Assembly (NCBI GenBank): GCA_965214125.1
Contig: CBDCBA010000003.1
Location: forward strand, 1-64,000
DNA length: 64,000 nt
DNA from: CBDCBA01 sp965214125
GTDB lineage: Bacteria; Planctomycetota; Phycisphaerae; Tepidisphaerales; Tepidisphaeraceae
Reading direction: 5' to 3'
Part shown: piece by piece, positions 58,279-64,000 of the stretch
How the letters are laid out: each line of letters begins with the position of its first letter
How positions within the stretch are numbered: the stretch's first letter is position 1
Made by a program: the position numbers and the translations under genes
The notes under the pieces: generated by a model
Seen by the model: only the letters and a program-made list of their open reading frames with translations
What the model was told of the DNA's origin: nothing
Database searches by the model: none

Positions 58279-59116
58279 CGACGAACGCCGAGAGTCTTTG
58301 AGCAAACTCGTGCGTATCCGCAAGCGACCGCCCACGCAGTAAGCCCGTCACCACGCCGGCCGTGAAGCTGTCGCCGGCGCCGACCGTGCTGATGACGTTC
58401 GCGTCGATACGCCTGACTTCGCTCGTTTCGCCATCGCGCTTCCGAAGGGTAGAGCCGTCGCCGCCAGCCGTGAGGATCAGCAGGTCGAGGGCGGGGTAGC
58501 GGTCGAACAGGGCGTCACAGAAGGGGGCGTGGCCGTCGGGCAGATCGAGCAGCTTCGCGACCTCAGGCACCTCCTCGTCGCTGAGCTTGTAGGCCGTCGC
58601 GAGGCGGAGGCCGTTGTCGATCGTTTGGGCGTCGTAGAAGCTTTGGCGAAGGTTGACGTCGAAGACGCGCAGGCAATCCGTCGGCGTTAAACCGAGCAGG
58701 GCGCCGATGGTCGCCTTCGCTGTCGCGGCGCGTTGGCCAAGCGTGCCGTAGCAGACGGCCGTCGCGTTGGCGGCGGCGGCGCGGTTGGCGTCGGTGAGTG
58801 GAAGAGCGTCGTACGCGACATGCTCGTGAATCGTGTAGGTGGGCTTGCCGTCGTCGTCGAGCGTCACGTCGACAGTGCCGGTGGGGCGGTCGGGCACGAC
58901 CTCGATGAGCGACGTGTCGACGTCGCGCTCGCGCAGCGTGTCGAGGGCGCGGCGGCCGAGGTCATCGTCGCCCACGGCGCTAACGGGCGCGGCGGGGAGC
59001 CCTTGGGCCGCCACGTGGTACGCGAAGTTCGCCGGCGCCCCGCCGAGTTGATCGCCGTCGGGCAGGCGGTCCCAGAGCAGCTCGCCGATGCCGAGCACTT
59101 GCGGAAGATCGGGCAT
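58226..59116 (-). CDS. PfkB-family sugar kinase (fructokinase-like)
   Basis: A 296-residue kinase (MPDLPQVLGIGELLWDRLPD). Family signatures are QLGGAPANFAYHVAAQGLPA near the N-terminus and STVGAGDSFTAGVVTGLLRG near the C-terminus, with the catalytic Asp in GAGDS. ILTAGGDGSTLRKRDGE fits the nucleotide site. The GELLWD opening is most like bacterial fructokinases. It may phosphorylate fructose released by the GH32-like or GH172 enzymes. Upstream in-frame codons before this ATG read Arg-rich text and were not used. Confidence 0.87.
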   Translation of the reverse strand: MPDLPQVLGIGELLWDRLPDGDQLGGAPANFAYHVAAQGLPAAPVSAVGDDDLGRRALDTLRERDVDTSLIEVVPDRPTGTVDVTLDDDGKPTYTIHEHVAYDALPLTDANRAAAANATAVCYGTLGQRAATAKATIGALLGLTPTDCLRVFDVNLRQSFYDAQTIDNGLRLATAYKLSDEEVPEVAKLLDLPDGHAPFCDALFDRYPALDLLILTAGGDGSTLRKRDGETSEVRRIDANVISTVGAGDSFTAGVVTGLLRGRSLADTHEFAQRLSAFVVTQPGAMPAIPDDLRLA

Positions 59117-59178
59117 GGCGGCGAGCTTACCGCGCGTTCGCCAATCTACTTGCGACCTGGCCAATCTACACTCGACGC

Positions 59179-59778
59179 ATGAGCCAGGCCCGCCCCGATG
59201 CCGACGTGCCGTTGTTCGCCGACGGCGATCGCGTGGCGATCGCGGCGAGTTCGTGGAACGAGCGGATCGTCAGCGAACTGTTGCGCGGGTGCGATGGGCG
59301 GCTGCGTGAGCTTGGGGCGGCGGTCGATGTCGTCCGCGTGCCGGGGGCGTACGAGTTGCCGACGGCGGCGAAGTGGCTTGCCGAGTGTGGGCAGTTCGCG
59401 GCGGTCGTTTGCCTCGGGTGCGTGATTCGCGGCGACACACCGCACTTCGACTACGTGGCCGGCGAGTGCGCTCGCGGGCTGACGGACGTGGCGCTGGCGA
59501 CGGGCGTGCCGACGTTGTTCGGCGTGCTGACCGTCAACACCGAACAGCAGGCGCTCGACCGCGCCGGCGGCGAACACGGGCACGCCGGCATCTCGGCGGC
59601 GGACGCGGCGGCGCAGATGGTCGCCGTGCGGCGGAAGGTCGAGGCGATGGGCCAAGCCTCCAGCCGCAGCGGAAAGTTCATCGAAATCGAGCGGCAACTT
59701 GGCGACCAGCTCGACCTCGAGGCCGCCGACCGGCGCAGTGGCGACACGGGCGGCCCCATTCCTGTGGTGAAGGAATAG
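59179..59778 (+). CDS. ribH: 6,7-dimethyl-8-ribityllumazine synthase
   Basis: Condenses the pyrimidine and butanone phosphate precursors in the penultimate step of riboflavin synthesis. The 199-residue sequence has VAIAASSWNERIVSELLRGC, VVRVPGAYELPTAAKWLAEC, AVVCLGCVIRGDTPHFDYVA (catalytic His region) and PTLFGVLTVNTEQQALDRAG. A C-terminal extension of ~40 residues (SGKFIEIERQLGDQLDLEAA) exceeds the usual ~155. Divergent from the PfkB gene. Confidence 0.94.
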   Translation: MSQARPDADVPLFADGDRVAIAASSWNERIVSELLRGCDGRLRELGAAVDVVRVPGAYELPTAAKWLAECGQFAAVVCLGCVIRGDTPHFDYVAGECARGLTDVALATGVPTLFGVLTVNTEQQALDRAGGEHGHAGISAADAAAQMVAVRRKVEAMGQASSRSGKFIEIERQLGDQLDLEAADRRSGDTGGPIPVVKE

Positions 59779-59814
59779 GGCCGACACGCATCGTCAGCAG
59801 TCCGGCGTCTGCGG

Positions 59815-60939
59815 CTAGATGACCTCGAGCGCGTCGCGATCGCCAAGGGTCGGAAAGGGAGCCGTCGGCAGCGTTTGGTACCAGAACGTCACGCTGGCGA
59901 TGTCGTCCTGCAGCGGGTTGTACCGCATGCCGCTGCGCCAGCCGAGGGCTTGGCAGGTGACTCGAAGGTCGTTTTCGAAGCGAATTGGATCGGTGATGTG
60001 CCAGCGGTACATGCCAAAGCGCGTCTGGCTGCGGTAGACACCGTCGGGCTCGATCACTTGCGGCAGGCCGGCGTAGGGGGTGGTGTACTCCTGGTAACGC
60101 TTGGTCTTCTGGTTTTCGAAGTTGTAGCTGCCGCAGAAGTAGTCTTCGGTCCCGGTGCCGCAATTTGTGGGGAACTCGCCGTCACCGTCGATGAAGAACT
60201 TCATTTCTCCCTCGCCCCACCAGCCGCTGCTGTTGACGCCCCATGCCATGTAGCAGCCGACGAAGTGGCCCTTGCCCGTCACGCCGTCGATCAGCGTGAA
60301 GTCCTGCTTCAGTGGCAGCGGATTCTCGCGGCGGAACTGCGCGCAGAAGTAGGCCGCATCCTCGGCTACTTCGCAGAGCGCGTAGTTGATCTGGTAGTAA
60401 ACGACCAGCTCCGGGATGTTGTGTGGCCCATTGGGCTTGCTCGGGTCGTACGGGTTGCGGTTCTCCATCGTGATGCGGCACCGTTTGCGGAACGGCATCG
60501 TCCAGTAGCAGTTGAACGCGCTGCCGGGGTTCACGCAGACGGCAAGGCTCGTGACCTGGCTGAACTCCTCCCAGCCACACGCGAAGAAGTCGCCGACCGG
60601 GCACTCCACGCTGGGGTGCTCCTGGTCGTCGTAGTAGACGCGCAGGATCGCGTTGCGCCACGGCTTGCCGACCGTCATCCAGATCTGCTGGACCGCACCC
60701 GGCCCCTCGATGTCGGCGAGGGTGAACTCCTCACCCGGCGGAATCTTCACGAGCGGCGCGATCTTCCACCCCTGCTCGCCGAGGTCGCGGGCGGCGTCGG
60801 AGCCGGGGCCGTCGGTCGCCATGCCGCCTTTGCCCTTCTCGCCGGTCGGGTTTTCCGGGCTGATGGAGCGTGATTTGGCGTCGGACAGGCGGTGCAGGTT
60901 GCCGAGGTCTACGGCGAGGCCGTCAAAGGAGGTGCTCAT
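59815..60939 (-). CDS. GH172 (DUF2961) glycoside hydrolase
   Basis: A 374-residue protein (MSTSFDGLAVDLGNLHRLSD). DUF2961/GH172 features are KSRSISPENPTGEKGKGG, IEGPGAVQQIWMTVGKPWRN, FFACGWEEFSQVTSLAVCVN, CYWTMPFRKRCRITMENRN and GTGTEDYFCGSYNFE with the conserved Glu-Asp. GH172 enzymes act on alpha-D-fructofuranosides and arabinofuranosides. No signal peptide, so probably cytoplasmic. Divergent from the sulfatase gene across a ~115-base spacer. Confidence 0.88.
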   Translation of the reverse strand: MSTSFDGLAVDLGNLHRLSDAKSRSISPENPTGEKGKGGMATDGPGSDAARDLGEQGWKIAPLVKIPPGEEFTLADIEGPGAVQQIWMTVGKPWRNAILRVYYDDQEHPSVECPVGDFFACGWEEFSQVTSLAVCVNPGSAFNCYWTMPFRKRCRITMENRNPYDPSKPNGPHNIPELVVYYQINYALCEVAEDAAYFCAQFRRENPLPLKQDFTLIDGVTGKGHFVGCYMAWGVNSSGWWGEGEMKFFIDGDGEFPTNCGTGTEDYFCGSYNFENQKTKRYQEYTTPYAGLPQVIEPDGVYRSQTRFGMYRWHITDPIRFENDLRVTCQALGWRSGMRYNPLQDDIASVTFWYQTLPTAPFPTLGDRDALEVI

Positions 60940-61053
60940 GGCCGGCACCATAGCGGCAGTCGCGGCCGGCCGGGAAGGGCTAACGGCACAGTGGGCCGGT
61001 TTCGCGGGAATGGCGGTTTCTTCGCGACCGCTGCCGCCTTAGCATCGGCCCGC

Positions 61054-62493
61054 GTGAGACCGACCGACCCACTGTGCCGCACCCGACATGCCGGTGTGAC
61101 CGGCCTTTGCCTCGCGTTCGCGCTGGCCCTGCTGGCCGGGCCCGCTCGTGCCAGCGATGGGCCACCAAACATCGTGCTGATCCTCGCCGACGACCTTGGC
61201 TACGGCGAACTGGGCGTCTACGGCAACGACTTTATTGATACGCCGCACCTCGACGCGCTCGCTGCCGGCGGGATGCGCTTCACCGCCGCCTACGCCGCTG
61301 CCCCCGTTTGCTCGCCCAGCCGCGCCGCGCTGCTGACCGGCCAAGCGCCGGCGCGGGTCGGCATCGTCGATTTCCTGCGAGATTGGGAAAACCGCCATCT
61401 GCCCGACGACATCGTCACGCTGCCCGAGGCTCTCCAGCAGGCCGGCTACGCCACCGGACACGTCGGCAAATGGCACCTGACGGGCTATCGGTCCGCCGGC
61501 GCGGAAACAGAATCACAGCCGGTCGATCACGGCTTTGACGAGCAGGTGCTGGTCGAGTCGGCGAACATCTCCTGGGGCGACTACTTCGCTCCGTACGAGT
61601 TCATGCCGGACGTCCAGCCGCGGCTCGGCGAGGACGAGTACCTGATTGACCGCGTCAACCTCGAGGCCCTCGACTTCCTCCGGCGTCACGACGGCGAGCA
61701 GCCATTTTTCTTGTACAAGAGCCACTTCGCCGTCCACACGATCGCGAAGGGGCGGCCCGATCTGGTGGACAAGTATCTCGTACGTGGCCACGAGCGCGGC
61801 TGGACCGGCCCCCACCTTCAGCTTCGCGCGAACGTGGCGGCGCAGGTGGAATTGATCGACGACGGCGTCGGTCAGATCGTCAGCCTGCTCCGCGAACAGG
61901 GCCGGCTCGACAACACGCTGATCCTCTTCACAAGCGACAACGGCGGCCAACGCACGCGGCCGGGAGCGATGGACGAGGAAGGCCCCGGCGACAACGGGCC
62001 ATTTCGCGGGGGCAAAAGTCAACTTTTCGAAGGTGGGCTTCGCGTGCCGCTGATCGCTCACATGCCCGGCGCGGTGCCTGCCGGCGTGGTACGGGAGACC
62101 CCGATCTCCTTCGAGGACGTGATGCCGACCCTGCTCGAACTCGCCGGCGCCGGCATGCCTGACCAGCCGATGGACGGACGGTCGATCGCTCCGCTGCTGA
62201 CCTCGACCGACGCGACGCTGCCGCCGCGAGATCTGTTCTGGCACTACCCGATTCTCAAGCCGCACGGCCTCGGCGGCGCCGCGGCGGGGGCCGTACGCAG
62301 CGGCCCGTGGAAGGGCATCGAAGACTACACCACGGCTAACTTCATGCTGTTCCACCTTAAGAACGACCCGGCCGAGCGGTGGAACGTCGCCCGCTTCCAT
62401 CCCGAGGTGGCGCAGGAGATGATGACCAAGCTGCGGCGATGGCGCGACCACGTCGGCGTCGAGGCGATGCCTATGACCCGTCCCGCCCGTTGA
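61054..62493 (+). CDS. secreted Cys-type sulfatase
   Basis: A 479-residue arylsulfatase-family enzyme. The GTG start gives a short tail and a signal peptide (VTGLCLAFALALLAGPARAS). NIVLILADDLGYGELGVYGN binds calcium; the formylglycine motif is CSPSRAALLTG with Cys86; GKWHLTG and LILFTSDNGGQRTRPGAMD complete the site; LFEGGLRVPLIAHMPG is typical. It lies 3 bases before a second sulfatase. Cys-type sites need maturation, provided by the enzyme at 55 kb. Substrate probably a sulfated polysaccharide. Confidence 0.92.
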   Translation: MRPTDPLCRTRHAGVTGLCLAFALALLAGPARASDGPPNIVLILADDLGYGELGVYGNDFIDTPHLDALAAGGMRFTAAYAAAPVCSPSRAALLTGQAPARVGIVDFLRDWENRHLPDDIVTLPEALQQAGYATGHVGKWHLTGYRSAGAETESQPVDHGFDEQVLVESANISWGDYFAPYEFMPDVQPRLGEDEYLIDRVNLEALDFLRRHDGEQPFFLYKSHFAVHTIAKGRPDLVDKYLVRGHERGWTGPHLQLRANVAAQVELIDDGVGQIVSLLREQGRLDNTLILFTSDNGGQRTRPGAMDEEGPGDNGPFRGGKSQLFEGGLRVPLIAHMPGAVPAGVVRETPISFEDVMPTLLELAGAGMPDQPMDGRSIAPLLTSTDATLPPRDLFWHYPILKPHGLGGAAAGAVRSGPWKGIEDYTTANFMLFHLKNDPAERWNVARFHPEVAQEMMTKLRRWRDHVGVEAMPMTRPAR

Positions 62494-62496
62494 TCT

Positions 62497-63948
62497 ATGC
62501 CCGACCGCCCGCTGAACATCCTTTGGATCTGCACCGACCAGCAGCGCCACGACACCCTTGGCTGCTACGGCAACCCGTTCGTGCGCACGCCTCACATCGA
62601 TGCGCTCGCCGCGGGTGGGACGCTCTTCGAAAACGCGTTCTGCCAAAGTCCCGTCTGCACGCCGAGCCGCGCGAGCTTCCTTACCGGCCGCTACCCGCGA
62701 ACCACGCGCACCCGCATGAACGGCCAGTCGATCCCCGAGGACGAGGTGCTTGTTCCCAAGCTCCTGCGCGACCGCGCCGGCTACACCTGTGGCCTTTCGG
62801 GTAAGCTGCACCTTTCCGCCTGCCACACGAGCGTCTGCCCGGATCACGAGCGTCGCATCGATGACGGCTACGCCGACAAGCACTTCCACTGGTCGCACCA
62901 CCCCGACTGCGAGTGGCCCGGCAACGAGTACTGCCAGTGGCTGCGTGAGCGGGGTCAGTCATATCGCGTCGAGCCGCTTCCGGACAGTCCGCACGTGCAA
63001 ACGTCGATGCCGGCGGAGCTGCACCAGACGACGTGGTGCGCGCAGAAGGCGATCGACTTTGTGCATAAGCAGAACGGCGGTAAGCCGTGGCTGTTCAGCG
63101 TGAACATCTTCGATCCGCACCACCGTTTCGATCCGCCGCGTGAGTATCTTGAGCGGCACCTTGATCAACTCGATGAGATCCCGCTTCCCGACTACCGACC
63201 GGGCGAGTTGGGCGACAAACCAGGCGTGCAGATGATCGACCACAATGGCGCCCATGGCGGCGGCGGGGCGGGGTTCGACAGCTATTCCGACCGCGACCAC
63301 CGCCTGACCCGCGCCGCGTACTGGGGCATGTGCGACCTGATCGATGACCAAGTCGGCCGCATGCTCGCGGCGCTTGACGAGACGGGGCAGCGCGAGAACA
63401 CGCTCGTGATTTTCATGAGCGATCACGGCGAAATGCTCGGCGACCACGGCATCTACCTGAAGGGGCCGTACTGCTACGAGCAGGCGGTCCACGTGCCGCT
63501 GATTGTGAACTGCCCCGGCACAGTCGCTGCCGGCGTGAGGCGGCGGTCACTTGTGGAGCTCGTCGACCTGGCTCCAACCCTCCTCGATGCCGCGGCTTGC
63601 GAGCCTTACGCCGGCGTGCAGGGGCGCACGCTCTGGCCAACGTTGATCGACTCCGATCATAAAGATCAGCACCGCAACAGCGTCTACTGCGAGTACTACA
63701 ACGCCATGCCATGGCACGGTGAGCCGGGCCCGTGGACGACGATGCTGCGCACAATCGATCATAAACTGACCGTGATGCACGGGTCAGACGAGGGCGAGCT
63801 GTACGACCTCGCGGCCGATCCCGGCGAGCACCACAACCTCTACCGCGACCCGTCGCACGCGGCCGTCAAGCTTCGCCTGATGACACAGCTCTGTGACCGC
63901 ATGGCCCTTACGGCCGACCCGCTTCCTCTCCGTACGGCCCCGTTCTAG
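62497..63948 (+). CDS. Cys-type sulfatase without signal peptide
   Basis: A 483-residue sulfatase (MPDRPLNILWICTDQQRHDT). Formylglycine motif CTPSRASFLTGRYP with Cys54; CGLSGKLHLSACHTSV in place of the usual GKWH; TLVIFMSDHGEMLGDHGIYL and KGPYCYEQAVHVPLIVNCPG in the C-terminal half. No signal peptide, so it probably acts in the cytoplasm or is exported otherwise. It may take a smaller sulfated product from the secreted enzyme before it. Confidence 0.92.
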   Translation: MPDRPLNILWICTDQQRHDTLGCYGNPFVRTPHIDALAAGGTLFENAFCQSPVCTPSRASFLTGRYPRTTRTRMNGQSIPEDEVLVPKLLRDRAGYTCGLSGKLHLSACHTSVCPDHERRIDDGYADKHFHWSHHPDCEWPGNEYCQWLRERGQSYRVEPLPDSPHVQTSMPAELHQTTWCAQKAIDFVHKQNGGKPWLFSVNIFDPHHRFDPPREYLERHLDQLDEIPLPDYRPGELGDKPGVQMIDHNGAHGGGGAGFDSYSDRDHRLTRAAYWGMCDLIDDQVGRMLAALDETGQRENTLVIFMSDHGEMLGDHGIYLKGPYCYEQAVHVPLIVNCPGTVAAGVRRRSLVELVDLAPTLLDAAACEPYAGVQGRTLWPTLIDSDHKDQHRNSVYCEYYNAMPWHGEPGPWTTMLRTIDHKLTVMHGSDEGELYDLAADPGEHHNLYRDPSHAAVKLRLMTQLCDRMALTADPLPLRTAPF

Positions 63949-63956
63949 CTCCCACC

Positions 63957-64000
63957 ATGTCGCTCGACCACGCCCCGCTCAATCCGCATGCCTGCAATCA
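63957..64000 (+). CDS. start of a further gene, cut by the window end
   Basis: ATG nine bases after the sulfatase stop opens MSLDHAPLNPHACN to the edge. Same strand and close spacing suggest the same operon. Too short to identify. Confidence 0.5.
   Translation, partial: MSLDHAPLNPHACN

Noticed and set aside
61039..62901. Minus-strand frames opposite the sulfatases
   Set aside because: Antisense shadows of two sulfatases with complete active-site motifs.
1..64000. CRISPR array
   Set aside because: The only regular repeats are the 21-bp contiguous units at 51.95 kb and short CACC or GGT runs; no repeat-spacer alternation and no cas gene.

Overview
The window joins two unrelated genomes and carries a nearly intact transposable prophage. 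Bases 1 to about 3,812 look alphaproteobacterial, probably Sphingomonadales: phosphomannomutase, a J-domain protein, a MipZ-type ParA ATPase, panC and the first half of a DUF2339 membrane protein. At about 3,813 the DUF2339 gene stops in mid-sequence and directly abuts an AI-2E-type transporter, on the other strand, that lacks its own C-terminus. Two genes broken at one point suggest an assembly or cloning chimera. From there on the gene content points to a high-GC planctomycete, most likely Phycisphaerae: eukaryote-type (GT3) glycogen synthase, Cys-type sulfatases with an anaerobic maturase, zinc-ribbon membrane proteins, GH32-like and GH172 enzymes, and palindromic repeats.\n\nBetween tRNA-Leu(GAG) and tRNA-Val(TAC) lies a Mu-like transposable prophage, 7,051-45,726 (38,676 bp). 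It has matching inverted ends (TGT...CGGACA...TGCA), a 5-bp target duplication (CCTGT), a DDE transposase, a MuB-like ATPase, a GemA-like protein and a head module in Mu order. Unlike in Mu, expression diverges from a central immunity switch at 33.4-34.4 kb. Lysis, head and tail genes run left; early genes (ParB-methyltransferase fusion, Zn proteins, MuA, MuB, HNH, GemA, orphan methyltransferase) run right. The repressor is of the lambda/LexA S24 type and is followed by a secreted protein. The late operon holds a holin joined to a lipoprotein (candidate holin-spanin), a tail-chaperone -1 frameshift (CCCAAAA), genes with signal-like N-termini, and at its extreme end a group I intron of about 207 nt splitting a small gene. 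The prophage sits in the end of an older relative, of which one terminal repeat and the C-terminus of a tape-measure gene remain (45,727-46,065).\n\nThe host part on the right (46.2-64 kb) holds a zinc-ribbon membrane protein, a GH32-like enzyme, an acetyltransferase whose reading frame contains an 86-bp palindromic element, a fibronectin-III protein, a nine-unit 21-bp repeat, and a nested restriction locus in which an XhoI/PaeR7I-type methylase-endonuclease pair has replaced the core of an MmeI-like gene. Then come an anaerobic sulfatase maturase, an ankyrin protein, a fructokinase-like PfkB kinase, ribH, a GH172 enzyme and two sulfatases. The GH32-like, GH172 and PfkB genes suggest fructan use; the maturase probably serves the sulfatases. 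All function calls come from reading motifs by eye; no database search was run.
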